Shown piece after piece: positions 1-11,835 of a stretch of 64,000 nucleotides of DNA. The number at the start of each line of letters is the position of its first letter. The first letter of the stretch is position 1. This stretch comes from Tillandsia leiboldiana (taxonomy: Eukaryota; Streptophyta; Magnoliopsida; Poales; Bromeliaceae): assembly GCA_029204045.2 (NCBI GenBank), contig CM055065.1, positions 9,678,521-9,742,520 on the forward strand, written 5' to 3'. The position numbers and the translations under genes are program-made. Under the pieces are notes generated by a model that was not told where the DNA came from, ran no database searches, and was given only the letters and a program-made list of their open reading frames with translations.

Positions 1-250
1 TGCCCGCTATGCCTGCCTGCCTGCTATGCCTACTATGCCTGCCATGCCTGCCTGTCTGCTATGCCTACTATGCCTGCCATGCCTGCCTGCCTGCTATGCC
101 TACTGTGCCTGCCATGCCTGCTATGCCTGCCTGCCTGCTATGCCTGCCTTGCCTGCCTGCCTACTATGCCTACTATGCCGGCCATGCCTGCCTGCCTACT
201 ATGCCTACTATGCCTGCCTTGCCTGCCTGCCTACTATGCCTACTATCAAA
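1..250. repeat. TGCCT-type simple repeat tract
   Basis: Runs of tgcct, tgcc and ctatgcc units make a low-complexity tract inside the LTR. The same tract occurs at about 7238-7525 in the partner LTR. It yields cysteine/alanine-rich open frames in all three plus frames, which are artefacts of the repeat and not genes. Confidence 0.9.
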
Positions 251-284
251 ATGCTCAAGAACTCATCTACGGGAATACTGACCG

Positions 285-577
285 ACGACTGACCGGTACG
301 ATCGCATCCCAAAATAGGTGACAGACCGACTACTGACCGGTACGGTCGCACCCAAAATAAGTAACAGACCGGCTCCTGACCGGCACGGTCGCACACTAAA
401 TAAGTGACAGACCGGCTCCTGACCGGCACGGTCGCACACTAAATAAATGACAGACCGGCTCCTGACCGGCACGGTCGCACACTAAATAAATGACAGACCG
501 GCTCCTGACCGGCACGGTCGCACACTAAATAAATGACAGACCGGCTCCTGACCGGCACGGTCGCACACTAAATAAGT
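285..577. repeat. 43-bp tandem repeats in the LTR of A
   Basis: Units of about 43 bp containing cagaccggctcctgaccgg and ending in cacactaaataa are repeated about seven times, with diverged units at the left. Each unit contains a small inverted repeat, GACCG-gca-CGGTC. The partner LTR has the same array at about 7560-7895 with a different unit count, so the array changed length after insertion or during reverse transcription. Confidence 0.9.
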
Positions 578-2290
578 AGGAAACTCCGGCCACTAGAGAA
601 ATCCGATAACCAATCTGGTGCAATAATAACCACCCGGTCGACCGCCCAAAGTCCGCGGTCGCCGCAATACCCTGCCATCAAGCCCAGCCTGTCCCATATC
701 CCAAGAATCTGACTACACTATCCCAAACCCCCTGCTCGCGCCCGAGCAACATAGACCGCCTGACTAACAAAGGAGGAGAAAGGGAAAAGTATGGTTTCTT
801 CTAAGTCAAGTTCCAATAAGTAGTGTAGCAGTAAAAGATGGCCTAACTAGATGACCATACAAGCATGCAAATGTCCATCACATAGGGTAAGTCCCTTAGG
901 TAAGCATTTACAATTCATCATCATGAATATATGAATGCTGCAAGTTCTCGATAAGATTTAATATGAATATTAGTCTTACAATTCCCTTTATACAATCATC
1001 CTTCCTAGCTTACCTCCCAATAACATACAATTATTGTACCTTAAACATGTGTCCATTCTAATATAAGAATTAATGAACCGTCCATCGGTTCTGGGAACAG
1101 AACACCCACCTGAAGTGCTCAATCCAAGGCAAACCTGGGGTTAGTGAAGAACGTGGCCATCTGCACGCACAATCCGCTGAACCCGTATCCACGGTATAAG
1201 TCGCGCAAACCTCGGCTCCTAGCAGTGTTCCAAAAACACTCGCGAACCCTCCTGGGTACAACAAAAGGTCCAAAGTTACACTTTATGCTAAAATATCCAA
1301 GTATACACCATCTGCTGAAACCAGCCCCGAAGATGTGAAATTTTCACCTGCAGAACGGACTCTGAAAAATCCACCAAAAATACGGACACGATCGTCGCGT
1401 CGAGCCCTTCGAAACGAGTACCTGCACGTCAAAATCCGAGTCCCGGATGCCAAGTTACAAATTCCACAACGCGGTGAGCGCGAAAGTCCACAACATACAC
1501 ATCTGTATCGCATTGCACAGGAGAACGGGAAAAGTATACCTTCGGGCAATTCCCGGAAAATACGGTGATAATCCTCGCGTCGAGTAGAAAAAAAAAGAGT
1601 ATAGGCTCGCCTCGATCCGACGCTCGTACAACAAGTTGCAGGCAAAACGGTGCACACCTTACGGGTCCACGCGCAAAACGAGGCGCATCCAAAACACCAG
1701 CAGCAGTCCGCGCAGTAAAACGACACAGTAAAACACGGTCCCTAACACACACGAGAGCAAGGGGTCAAATCCAATGTCCAAAAGGACGCTCCAAAACTGT
1801 GCCAAAAATACCGCAAAACTAACACGCGGGACCTACCTCGACCGCGTCGCGCCGCCCAACCGTCTCCTCGGAACACCTCGCGCGCTTCGCGAGGTCGACG
1901 GCGCACCGTCGCACCCCACCAAAATCCCCTCCTCACACCCTCTCTCGCTCGGTTGGAGAAGAAAGAAAAGAAAATGGAGGAGGAATGGTGTGCGGGGGAA
2001 GAAAGAAGAAGAAGAAGAAAAGGAGGAGAAAGGTGGTCCACGGGTCCGGTCCACGGTGCACCGTCCAATGGGGAGCCACCGCCAGCCGGTCCACCACACT
2101 CGGGCGCATGCACCCGGCCCAGGCACGCGCCTGCCTGCCCACGAGGCACGCGGCCAGCGTGCCACGCGGGCGCGGTTGCCGCGCGCCACACGGGCGCGTG
2201 ACACCCAGCGCCGCGCAGGCGCGGGACATGTCGCGCGCCACACGGGCGCGCGCCCCCCCTTCGTGACCGCGCGCGCCAGTGGGGGCCCCC

Positions 2291-2317
2291 CACGTGGCGG
2301 CCCCCGCGCGCCACGTG
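2291..2317. promoter_or_regulatory. Two G-boxes in U3 of LTR A
   Basis: CACGTG occurs at 2291-2296 and 2312-2317 in the GC-rich U3. CACGTG is the core bound by plant bZIP and bHLH factors. It recurs in the U3 of several unrelated-looking LTRs in this window, so I read it as a promoter element; binding is inferred. Confidence 0.4.
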
Positions 2318-2895
2318 CCGCAGGCGCGCTTCCCCAGCGCGCCTGCCTGCCGCGCCCACGCGCGCCGTACGCGCCTCTAACTGTGCGCCAGCGCCGCCCT
2401 GGGATCCGTGCCATGTCGTCTCGAGATCCGCGCAGGAGCCTCGAAAAATGCGCGCGTCAACCGGTCTCCGAAAAAGGCAAGTAGATAGTCCATTCTCAAC
2501 GATTTCGCGCGCTGAATCCAAATACGATTTCCGATTCCCCAAATTCTCATCCGAAAATTTGCCGAAAGCCCCCGGAAAGCCTACTTGATCCGATTTTCGC
2601 GCCGGGTCCATTTCTAAAGTCCAATTTGCCAAATTCCAACTCTAAAAATTCCCGAAGGCATCCGGAGAGGTGATCCTTTATGTAAACTTCGCCCCGAGTC
2701 CAATTTAATATCCATTGCGCGCGAAACTACTTCTAAGCATTCGACGGGGCCATCTGACTATTCTCGTGATCCATTTAACACATCGAGTCCATCACTAGTG
2801 TCCAATTGGTGCATAAACACCACCGACGTGCCACAAAGGCCTCCAGAAGCTGCTGGTCAACTAGTAATCTCGTCGTGGGGATCCAGGTCCTCACA

Positions 2896-2910
2896 TCCTC
2901 CCCCACTAAA
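2896..2910 (-). other. Polypurine tract of element A
   Basis: On the minus strand this reads as a purine-rich run (agtgggggagga) ending at the LTR start TGTGAGG. The same tract is found at 38596 (element B) and 44918 (chromovirus), which shows that they share a plus-strand priming signal. Confidence 0.8.
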
Positions 2911-2939
2911 GAAAGTTTCGTCCTCGAAACTAGCTCAAT

Positions 2940-3580
2940 TCCACCAGGAGTCACAAACACCAAGGGTAAGTACTCAACATCATCATCTCCAGCTCCTAAG
3001 TCATCACTCACTCCCCGTGATTACTCCTCAACAACAATAACAGCAACATCCAGTACGACATAGCCCGATTGCGCAATTCCCCCATCTCACGAGCCAGAAT
3101 TCACAACGGGCGTCCCTCGTACTCCAAACACTCATAGATCTCAAAGGGGCGAGTCAATCACGGGCGAGGGATCCAAAAACACATCACTCCTTAGCTGAGA
3201 CGTGAGATACTAGAGGGGCTCCAATAAAAAGCTGGGGGAAACTGGAATAACCTCTAGTGCAACACGCACCAAACCACACCCTGTGCCAACTTAACCAAGG
3301 TCACCCGAAGCATACTCACACTTTCATCCAATAAGGAAAAGAATCCAATAAGCTGGGGTCTTCACTCGGCCACTTCCCGATCCAAAACCACTCGAGGGGA
3401 CTACTCAACCGCAGGCTACCCTCAAAAGGGATCCTCTGGAGATACAAACTCATGCCACAGTTGGTCACTCAACATGTCAACATAACCCCAACGGATCCAC
3501 GGGTCGAAGTCGATCTTTCATCAAGTAAAGAGCACCCCTTCAGTGGCCAAACCGTCGGTGAACGGGACTGAAAGCTGGCT
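2940..3580 (-). pseudogene. Eroded integrase C-terminus/chromodomain region
   Basis: This stretch lies where the chromovirus at 44971 encodes the C-terminal end of Pol. Short blocks around 3060-3140 match the DNA of that region (gcccgattgcgcaattc-like and the following 40 bases) and match element B at 38740-38820. No reading frame survives. Beyond about 3200 I recognise no domain, although the DNA still matches element B to about 3640. Confidence 0.45.
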
Positions 3581-3639
3581 CAAAGGCGATCATAAAGCTG
3601 ATGCCCAAACTCGCGGTCAAACGTCCGAACCATCGACGA

Positions 3640-3934
3640 CAATCCGAGTAAATCCTACTCAAGATGCTGAAAGCTGTAGTTTCCACTGATGCCGAATAGC
3701 AGAAACTGTAAATTGAAGCTGAACCTTTAATCTATCATATAGCATAGAACAGGAATGCTGAGTAATCAAGACTGATAGCCAAGCAGGCATGGCCTACGCC
3801 CAGGTATATCAATCAAAGCCGGAAGTAAAAGGCGTACTGAAAGGCTCGTCTGTGGGGTCCAAGCTGCCTACAAAACAGCGGTTCATCCTGCCACAATACT
3901 CATAGGGTTGGACTAATAAAGTGTGGACCGAAAA
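3640..3934. other. Internal stretch of element A with nothing recognisable
   Basis: No frame, repeat or motif is apparent here. It lies between the eroded integrase end and the RT remnant, so it is probably decayed pol sequence including the place where RNase H and most of integrase should be. Confidence 0.4.
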
Positions 3935-4821
3935 TCAACCCACGGTAACTCTACAGCCACAATGGGAGGCATCACTAAAGCACGCAAATCTCTCTCCCAA
4001 CACTGGAAATGCTAGCATTGGCGCTGGTATCAGTCTCATTATCCATTGGCCATGCTCTCCCGACACTGCCAAGTCTAAGAAGCTCCTCACCTCAAGAATA
4101 GATGTTGGTCTCAGCCAACCTTGAATAACATCCAATTGGTCGGGTTCCACCGCCGCTCCAACAGCTAGAATAGGGTATGCACTTGGAGCTAGAACTTGTA
4201 CCTCAATAACTTGGCATACAGCTTCATCCACACAGGCATGGTAGCACATCCACAAGTGCTCCAAGTCGCTCAGGGAGTAAATCAAATATCCTTGGAGAAC
4301 GCCACTCCCAAACCGTCTAGGTACAACTGGAACACACACTTCCTTAAATTTCAAAGGCAACAGGGCATTAATTATTCCATTTGGCCTCACTATGCTCTTA
4401 TAATGCCCTTACCGGATCCTGAATGCCATCTAGGCAAAGTCCTCGGCTGTCTGATTCCAAGTAGATACTCGCATCATACACTAACTGCCGGAGTATAACT
4501 CCATCAAAAGGTCCTAGATACCACCCGGACCTGTCTACACTCGAATCATAAAAGGACCCTTCCAGTCGGGTATCAACGACGTGGCACTAGGTCAAATAGA
4601 CCCCTCGATCCATCAGATCCTGCAACTGTGCCATCAGCTCTCTCAGCTCTACAGGCGGTATCCAATGAGGTGCTGTCAAGGGTGGCGCGGTTCCCTCGAA
4701 CCACGTCAAACGCAATCTCTATCTCCCTAACCGGCGGCATCACAAATAGCTCAGGTGAAATCACACCCGGGATCTCGTGGGCAACAGAGATATCTTTGAA
4801 CCCCGGTGCCACCAAAAGCAC
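3935..4821 (-). pseudogene. Reverse transcriptase remnant of element A
   Basis: Two overlapping minus-strand pieces resemble the Gypsy RT. One (4573-4821) retains the region between protease and RT, with blocks such as DISVAHEIPG and PPVREIEIAFDVV. The other (3935-4390) keeps parts around the catalytic strand and thumb, for example LIYSLSDLEH, and EVRSFLDLA in place of EVRSFMGLAGYY. The catalytic DD motif is not intact and several frameshifts are present. It is a fossil that makes no enzyme. Confidence 0.75.
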
Positions 4822-4889
4822 CTCTCACCCTGTCGCTATAGCCTGTGTGCTCTAATAATCTCAACAAGCAAGCCTCTTCTTGTCTGCCT

Positions 4890-5170
4890 CGCAGAAAATC
4901 GATGTCCTCAGTTAAAACATCCTGTGGCATTGTGCCAACCAATCTCAAGCACCTGGTCAAAACACCAAACTGCCACAATTACCAATAAGTCTGCCGGTAC
5001 AACTCGCGGCCTCAACTGCATTGGACATGATCCACAAGCCTCCTCCACATGCACATCACTAACAGGAACCTGTACCTCGAGTGCACGTAATAACAAATCT
5101 ACCTCTAGTCCATGCAGGAATACAACAGGCTCTAACTCCGACTGCTGTGATGAAATCACACCTGCGACAC
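4890..5170 (-). pseudogene. Aspartic protease remnant of element A
   Basis: The minus-strand frame 4908-5159 keeps the region C-terminal to the protease active site, with blocks such as HVEEACGSCPMQL and VPADLLVIV that match HVEECCWSCPMQI and MPADLLVL in the chromovirus. The DTGA active-site segment is not recognisable. The order protease, then RT toward lower coordinates, is that of a minus-strand Gypsy element. Confidence 0.75.
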
Positions 5171-5289
5171 TCGATCCACTACCGTGGCGCCCTACAATCG
5201 GGCGGCACAGATTTATCCCCTCGATACAAGTGGTTGTCGCTCAATCTGCTTGAAAATCAGGACTATCAACAAGGGAGTACGACCTCTGT

Positions 5290-6075
5290 CTCTGCTCACA
5301 TTGAGGCGACGAATAAGGTCCTCCGCAGATAGCAAATCCACGCTACCGCTACGTCACTCTGATATAAATGCTGATGCTGCCATCGGGGTCCACCCGATCT
5401 CTGGCATCTCAGGAGCCCGTCATCCTGGAAAGGAAATCAGAAGTGCCTCTACTGGCCGATTTGTCCTCCATCACCCGGCGCCAAGCGCCAATATCCAGAA
5501 CTCACCTCTAGCGGCAGATCCCTATCCAAAGGAACTGTAGTGCCAAGCTCCATACGCAACGCCTACTCCGACGAGGCGTCAATAATCCATAACAGAGGGA
5601 CCAACTAAACTGAAAGTTATCCTGGCGCAATCCACTCCCAGCCACACTTATCCTCCACGCCTCGTCCCTCGAATCTGGAGCGCGCAGTTCAACAACTGCA
5701 TAAACTCTCTAGTACAGGGAGGCTCTCAATTGATCACTCCATCACCACCAACCACGACTCTGCCTCAGAAGGCTCCAAACTCAATCTTACGAGTTGGGGT
5801 GGTTCATCTGCCAAATCTGGCTCAATAGATCGATCATGTCCCACAGCTCCTCTGCTGTCAACTATCCACCCTGCCTCGGTGCCTCGGCACTAAACATTGG
5901 CACGGAGGGGGCTACTCACTCCATCGGTGCCACAAAAATTCCCGCCCCTGAGGATACAGCAACTGGGTGGTCTCAGAAAGAAACACTGTCGAGCTGCCCG
6001 CTGCTCCGACAACTGTGTCACCAAGACCAGCTGCTCACTCTGCCGCTGATAAGCCTCTGACAATCCTGTCATCTG
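5290..6075 (-). pseudogene. Gag remnant of element A
   Basis: The minus-strand frame starting at 6072 contains GLSEAYQRQSEQLVLVTQL, which lines up with the predicted coiled-coil part of the chromovirus Gag (MSEAVRRQEEAMGRLTQML). The rest is broken; neither the capsid core nor a zinc knuckle is readable. Its position between leader and protease fits gag. Confidence 0.6.
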
Positions 6076-6275
6076 AGTCCGGAGTTCACTGACCTCAATC
6101 CAGGTATCCGGCCCAAAACCAACTGCTTCAGCTTAGCTGCTATGACAGGATACACACGGGTCAAAACCCAGCGTCGGGGAGACACCGCTCTCCACGACGA
6201 AACCACAAAACAGTACACAAAAGCCACTCGACCCAATCCAGCGAAAGTATAAAGCATGTCACCCGTTCCACAGCA

Positions 6276-6299
6276 TTATGTTGTATGCAGCCAACATAA
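6276..6299 (-). promoter_or_regulatory. Leader hairpin with TGCA loop (element A)
   Basis: The minus strand has an 8-bp perfect stem TTATGTTG / CAACATAA around an 8-base loop GCTGCATA. The stem is unchanged in element B (58555-58578) and the chromovirus (54726-54749), although the surroundings differ. It lies between PBS and gag, where retroviral RNA dimerisation and packaging hairpins lie. That role is inferred. Confidence 0.55.
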
Positions 6300-6458
6300 T
6301 CACTTAGAAGAATAAACATGCTAATCACTCTTCCCGTCCCTTGGGAGAGGTATAAAACTCAATCAGGACTCTCGCTATAGATCACGACTCTCACGAAGTC
6401 AACCAAGGGTCAAACCATAAGCCTAGGGTTTCTAAGTCCACCATGACCTACAACCTAG

Positions 6459-6470
6459 GGTCTGAAACCA
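6459..6470 (-). other. Primer-binding site of element A (mutated)
   Basis: It matches the complement of initiator-tRNA-Met (TGGTATCAGAGC on the minus strand) with two changes. It lies 8 bases inside the 5' LTR end, the same spacing as in element B and the chromovirus. Confidence 0.7.
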
Positions 6471-6478
6471 ACCTAATC

Positions 6479-8890
6479 TGTCACGCCCCGGGGTCGAAAC
6501 TGCGACCCGGGCTCGCCAACAGATCCGCCACCTATGCCAAAGCCGCATAGGCGAAGCGTCCTACCTGCAAGAAAAGTACTACAGCTAACAGATATCAGAG
6601 CGAAAAATAAAAACCTGCTGTATAACTAAAATCAATCACTGTATAACTGGAAATAATACAACAATGACCGTCTCCCAAAAATAATAATAAAACAATGTCC
6701 TCAAATACAAGCTTTGAGCCCAACCGGGAGATATCTCCAATGAATACAACAGTGTACAGTCTCTCAATACAATAATATATCCTCGCTACAACAGTCTCTC
6801 AAAAGAGAAAATAAAACAACTAATCTACTGAAGCTCTCCTCTGAAGGGGTACCGCTACTCTCCAAACATGGGTAGGGATCTAGCTCGCGACTCCCTCGCC
6901 TCGATCAACAACCGCAGAATCAGCAACACCCGCTAAGACTCTGCAAAACAAAGGAGAGGAATGAAAAAGAAGGGGGAAAACCCCCAAAGGGTGTGAGAAC
7001 TACACCAAAAAGGGAGTTCTCAGTGGGTAACACCGCCAGACCCGACGGTCTGCCCACTAAGTCCTCAAGAGACAAAAACTAACCAAAGCCGTAAGGACTG
7101 AAATAAGAAAGCTGGAGGCTCTCAACAGCTATCATGCCTCTATCTAAATGCCCAAGATGGGGAGAACCAAAGAAGGGTATGCAACCACTAGCACATGAAG
7201 TGCACAATCGACCCAATCGATAGACCAGTAATCACTGGCACTACCTGCTATGCCTGCTATGCCTGCTATGCCTGCCATGCCCGCTATGCCTGCCTGCCTG
7301 CTATGCCTACTATGCCTGCCATGCCTGCCTGTCTGCTATGCCTACTATGCCTGCCATGCCTGCCTGCCTGCTATGCCTACTGTGCCTGCCATGCCTGCTA
7401 TGCCTGCCTGCCTGCTATGCCTGCCTTGCCTGCCTGCCTACTATGCCTACTATGCCGGCCATGCCTGCCTGCCTACTGTGCCTACTATGCCTGCCTTGCC
7501 TGCCTGCCTACTATGCCTACTATCAAAATGCTCAAGAACTCATCTGCGGGAATACTGACCGACTACTGACCGGTACGATCGAATCCCAAAATAGGTGACA
7601 GACCGACTACTGACCGGTACGGTCGCACCCAAAATAAGTAGCAGACCGACTCCTGACCGGCACGGTCGCACACTAAATAAGTGACAGACCGGCTCCTGAC
7701 CGGCACGGTCGCACACTAAATAAATGACAGACCGGCTCCTGACCGGCACGGTCGCACACTAAATAAATGACAGACCGGCTCCTGACCGGCACGGTCGCAC
7801 ACTAAATAAATGACAGACCGGCTCCTGACCGGCACGGTCGCACACTAAATAAATGACAGACCGGCTCCTGACCGGCACGGTCGCACACTAAATAAGTAGG
7901 AAACTCCGGCCACTAGAGAAATCCGATAACCAATCTGGTGCAATAATAACCACCCGGTCGACCGCCCAAAGTCCGCGGTCGCCGCAATACCCTGCCATCA
8001 AGCCCAGCCTGTCCCATATCCCAAGTATCTGACTACACTATCCCAAACCCCCTGCTCGCGCCCGAGCGCCCGAGCAACATAGACCGCCTGACTAACAAAG
8101 GAGGAGAAAGGGAAAAGTATGGTTTCTCCTAAGTCAAGTTCCAATAAGTAGTGTAGCAGTAAAAGATGGCCTAACTAGATGACCATACAAGCATGCAAAT
8201 GTCCATCACATAGGGTAAGTCCCTTAGGTAAGCATTTACAATTCATCATCATGAATATATGAATGCTGCAAGTTCTCGATAAGATTTAATATGAATATTA
8301 GTCTTACAATTCCCTTTATACAATCATCCTTCCTAGCTTACCTCCCAATAACATACAATTATTGTACCTTAAACATGTGTGCATTCTAATATAAGAATTA
8401 AAGAACCGTCCATCGGTTCTGGGTACAGAACACCACCTGAAGTGCTCAATCCAAGGCAAACCTGGGGTTAGTGAAGAACGTGGCCATCTGCACGCACAAT
8501 CCGCTGAACCCGTATCCACGGTATAAGTCGCGCAAATCTCGGCTCCTAGCAGTGTTCCAAAAACACTCGCGAACCCTCCTGGGTACAACAAAAGGTCCAA
8601 AGTTACACTTTATGCTAAAATATCCAAGTATACACCATCTGCTGAAACCAGCCCCGAAGATGTGAAATTTTCACATGCAGAACGGACTCTGAAAAATCCA
8701 CCAAAAATACGGACGCGATTGTCGCGTCGAGCCCTTCGAAACGAGTACCTGCACGTCAAAATCCGAGTCTCAGATGCCAAGTTACAAATTCCACAACGTG
8801 GTGAGCGCGAAAGTCCACAACATACACATCTGTATCGCATTGCACAGGAGAACGGGAAAAGTATACCTTCGGGCAATTCCCGAAAAATAC
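6479..8890 (-). repeat. 5' LTR of element A, truncated by a later insertion
   Basis: It starts at tgtcacgccccgg, the complement of the LTR end. Two hairpins lie near this end (6487-6511 and 6531-6551), and a long-range stem AGTGGG...CCCACT lies at 7022-7058. The TGCCT tract (7238-7525) and 43-bp repeats (7560-7895) match 1-577. At 8890 the sequence stops matching the partner LTR (which continues past 1563) and a different LTR begins. Confidence 0.85.
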
Positions 8891-9768
8891 TGTCACGCCC
8901 CGGGGGGTTTGTTTTAGCGGAAACGATTCATAAAAGTCAAACATTTGACGTGTAAATTTTTTTTGTAAAAGCGAACCCCTCTTCCCCGGCGCATGCCCAG
9001 ACCCGCCACACATACAGGGTCACTCTGCAACGGACAGAGTCTCCCCTGTATGTGCACGGCGTAGCATTCAGTACATGTTCCAACATACACAACCATTCAA
9101 TCACAACAATTATTAACATACAACCAGCATTCTAACTTATTTGAAACGTATGGCCGATCAGTTTGGAAAGGATAAATCCACAGTTTTAAAAAGAGCGCCT
9201 ACCCGGCGCTTACGTTTTGAAAGCGAGTTTCGAAATCAACATAAAACCACAAGGTTTTGAAAACGGTGCCCACCCGACACCAAGTTTTGAAATCCCTTTT
9301 ACAATCCATAAATCCACAGGGTTTTGAAACCAGTGCCCACACGACACTTCGATTTTAAAAACGGTTTTCGCAATCTTTTCTTTTGCTTTTGCCTTTTTCA
9401 TTTTCAAATGGCCAACAAGATTAAAAGGGAGAGTAACGCATAAGAGGATAACTAAATGCAACCCATACCGACATCCACGCCGACCCCACGAGGGTATCGA
9501 GAACCTCTCACATAACTACAATGTAAATGAAATGCAAGAAAGAAAAGGAAATACAGTCCAGGGTCCCCAGCGACCCAGCTGCTCCTGTCCCGTCCTCACC
9601 ACCGCCTACGTCTCCCCCCGTCTGAACCCTGTCACGAAGTGGGAAGTCAGTGACGTAAAAGTAGTAGAGCAGGAGAATATAATAAAACAAACCGTGAAGA
9701 CAACCGGAGCAACCACCCTCTCGAGGAGGAAGGCAACCTGTACACCTGTATCCTGTAATACCCGGCCA

Positions 9769-9840
9769 CGTCGGACAACTAAACCGACGGCCCATACCGT
9801 ACCTGCAGAAACCTGACCACGTCGGACAACTAAACCGACG
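9769..9840. repeat. Duplicated hairpin CGTCGG...CCGACG
   Basis: Two 6-bp stems with the same 9-base loop acaactaaa lie 51 bp apart. In the second copy the stem can be extended past a bulged A by GACC/GGTC. Confidence 0.6.
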
Positions 9841-10559
9841 GGTCGCACCGCTCGCACCTCGGCGCCTCAAACCCCATTTAATAAGGGGCCCCACTACGTC
9901 ACCTCGTGGGTATACACGGGTCATAGACCACTTTTCCGGAAAAGCGCACCCTTTGCGGTGGCCAAACCGCGGGTGCGCGTGTTGCAGCCTCGAGCCAAGT
10001 AACCATAACCACCATCATGTCAGCATCATAATATATATAACAAGAGTAACGCGACAAAGTGTATAATCAAAAGCAAAACCGTAGCATATGCGATGAAAAG
10101 TAACCCGCTATCATGTATAATCAAAAACAAGGTAATAATACGTGCGCTCGAAGGTAGCCCGCCAACATATAGCTATCAAAAGGAGAACGACCGTCGGAGA
10201 CCGACGCTAAACACTATGAAGAACCCACTAACATGCATAAGCTATCACCCATCACTATTTAACCCCAGTACACTTAGAATAGACCCCGTCCAACATGATA
10301 GAGTTAGATGCTAGGACAAAGAAAATAAAACCCACTACATAATAAACCTGATCATAACGACATTACGCATAAAGGGATTCTAAGGGTGTACCCACCTAAA
10401 ACGTGAAGAAAGTGTGTGTAAACTTCAGTTAAAATGCTCCCACCCTGAGCCCGAAAAGAACTACAGTAAGAAGTATCGTTAATAACATCGTCGGGGTCAA
10501 AAACACTCAAAAACGGGGCGAAACGGGCCAAAAACGGAGCTTCTGGGCTCTTTGGCTGA

Positions 10560-10960
10560 AGGCTGGTGCACGGTCCGGGCGTGGACCGGGTTTACAGCGT
10601 CGGCGGTTGCGCCGCATGCGCCGGGTGCACGCAGGAAGCGTGCACCGCGCATCCTGGGCCGGGCCGGTGCACGACACGAGCGTGCACCGGGCTCACGGCC
10701 ACAGGGGCCTGCGGTGAGCACCGGGTGCACCCCGTAGCGTGCACCGCACCCGAGCGGGCCGGGCCGGCGCACGAAAGCGTGCGCCGGGTCCGCGGCTCTG
10801 GCTGCCGATGCGTGCGCCGGGTGCACGCCTGGAGCGTGCACCGCGCACGGTGTGCAGCCCGGCGCACGGTTTCGTGCGCCGGGTCTGCACCTCCGAGGCT
10901 GCGGGGCGTGCACCAGGTGCACGCCTGGGCCTGTGGACCGCGGCCGTACGGACAGCACAG
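10560..10960. repeat. GC-rich gtgcaccggg motif block
   Basis: Dispersed copies of gtgcaccggg- and gcgccgggt-like motifs make a very GC-rich tract inside the LTR fragment. Open frames exist on both strands because AT-rich stop codons are rare, and none looks like a protein. Confidence 0.6.
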
Positions 10961-11657
10961 TGAGCCCTAGTTTTCGCATTTTCTCTCCGTTTTCGCTCCC
11001 GTGCGAATCCGGCGACGACCCCGCGAACATGGTAGCGGCGGCGGCGGCCTCCCGTTTAACAACGGCGGCGGCCTCCCGTTTAACAACGGCGGCGGCGGCC
11101 TCCCGTTCGGCAACACGCCTCGCACGCAACACGAAAAGAAAGAGAATCTTATACCGAAAAGATAACCAGGAAGACCCGAACCGCTCACCTTGTTTTCGCC
11201 GGTGAGGGAGAAAGGAAGAGGATCGTCCCGCTCTCTTTCGCCGGGTTCTGCAGGGCGTGCGATCGTCCTTCCTTCTCCTCGTCTCCGTCTCGGTTCCTTA
11301 CGCCCTCGGTTGGAAAGAGAGGAAATATGAATCGGGGTTTTTCCCCTTCCCTTTCTTAAGGGGGCCGCCTTAAACCCTAGCCGTCAAGAGAGAAACCAAG
11401 GAGGGAAAAACCCTACGACCCCCCCGATTGTAAAGAAACCCTAAAATTGCCAAAATAAAAACCGACGGCTAAGATTGTCTCGAAAAGCGTGTCAAACGCT
11501 CGCACGGATCCCGGAGCACACAGAAAGGGGCCCAAACTTCAAAAATTTATTCTGGGAGATTCGGAAGTCGGAATTCGAATCCGATCGCGTCTCCGTTCAC
11601 CGTTTTGCGAGCTCTAGCACCAAAAATTATCCGCAAGTCCCGATGATCAGCCCAAAA

Positions 11658-11835
11658 TGTGACGCCCCACTTTCCAGGGGGTCACCCATCCTAGAACTAC
11701 TCTAGCTCTAGCACGCTTAACTCTCATGTTCCTCTTGGATCTTGCTACCATCCAAAATGCTATAGCCGGGTTAGAGATTTAGTCCTATTATATCATTTTA
11801 TATAGAGGACTAATTCAAATTCCGGGGGTGTCACA
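11658..11835 (-). repeat. 3' LTR of the Cassandra element
   Basis: It is 178 bp and differs from the 12058 copy at only a few bases (for example ctttcc versus cttccc). It ends in gggtgtcaca next to the purine tract. Confidence 0.9.
11680..11722 (-). promoter_or_regulatory. 5S rRNA-derived Pol III promoter segment
   Basis: On the minus strand the box A region agttaagcgtgct (11710-11722) and the box C region aggatgggtgacc (11680-11692) of plant 5S rRNA are present in the right order. The part between them (gagtagttctagg) also follows 5S. The rest of 5S is diverged, so this is a derived promoter and not a ribosomal gene. The same segment occurs in the second LTR at about 12080-12122. Whether Pol III uses it is unknown. 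Confidence 0.85.

Larger units (their letters stand above)
1..2895 (-). repeat. 3' LTR of element A, left end outside window
   Basis: The right end reads cctcaca and is followed directly by the C-rich complement of a purine tract, the normal PPT/3' LTR junction on the minus strand. By comparison with the 5' LTR about 800 bp are missing to the left, so the full LTR would be about 3.7 kb. From left to right it holds TGCCT-rich repeats, 43-bp tandem repeats, an AT-richer middle, and a GC-rich block (about 1840-2470) near the U3 with G-box motifs. No clear TATA box was found. Confidence 0.85.
1..8890 (-). mobile_element. Degenerate Gypsy element A (Del/Tekay-like), partly outside the window
   Basis: This is a minus-strand LTR retrotransposon: 3' LTR (window start to 2895), PPT (2896 on), short internal region (2896-6478), altered PBS (6459-6470) and 5' LTR (6479-8890). 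Bases 1-1560 and 7278-8890 are nearly the same sequence, which marks the two LTRs. The internal region is only about 3.6 kb and holds eroded gag, protease, RT and integrase/chromodomain pieces with many stops, so the element cannot make its own proteins. The 5' LTR is cut at 8890 by another LTR, and its missing U3 part is not found elsewhere in the window. Clade assignment rests on similarity to the better preserved chromovirus at 41801-58048. Confidence 0.85.
8891..11657 (-). repeat. Fragment of another Gypsy-type LTR inserted in LTR A
   Basis: It begins with tgtcacgccccgggg, an LTR end on the minus strand, immediately after aatac, a possible target duplication whose partner is not in the window. 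The body holds about three diverged 68-bp repeats (9190-9380), two copies of a CGTCGG/CCGACG hairpin (9769-9789 and 9820-9840), a GC-rich block full of gtgcaccggg-like motifs (10560-10960) and three 24-bp units (about 11033-11106). No protein-coding region and no PPT are seen; the right end is lost where the Cassandra element starts. It is a relative of, but not the same family as, the LTRs of A or B. Confidence 0.7.

Noticed and set aside
1..321. Cysteine-rich small proteins in the TGCCT tract
   Set aside because: They are translations of a simple repeat, open in every plus frame and repeated at 7250-7598.
1335..2632. Plus- and minus-strand frames in LTR A (up to 296 codons)
   Set aside because: They lie in the LTR, overlap on both strands, and lack any domain; similar frames occur in other LTR copies with stops at different places.
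10497..11205. Open frames of 117-211 codons on both strands of the LTR fragment
   Set aside because: They follow repeated gtgcaccggg motifs in a GC-rich block, overlap each other on both strands and show no domain.
11680..11722. A functional 5S rRNA gene
   Set aside because: Only the promoter-bearing middle and 3' parts resemble 5S; it is embedded in both terminal repeats of a TRIM.
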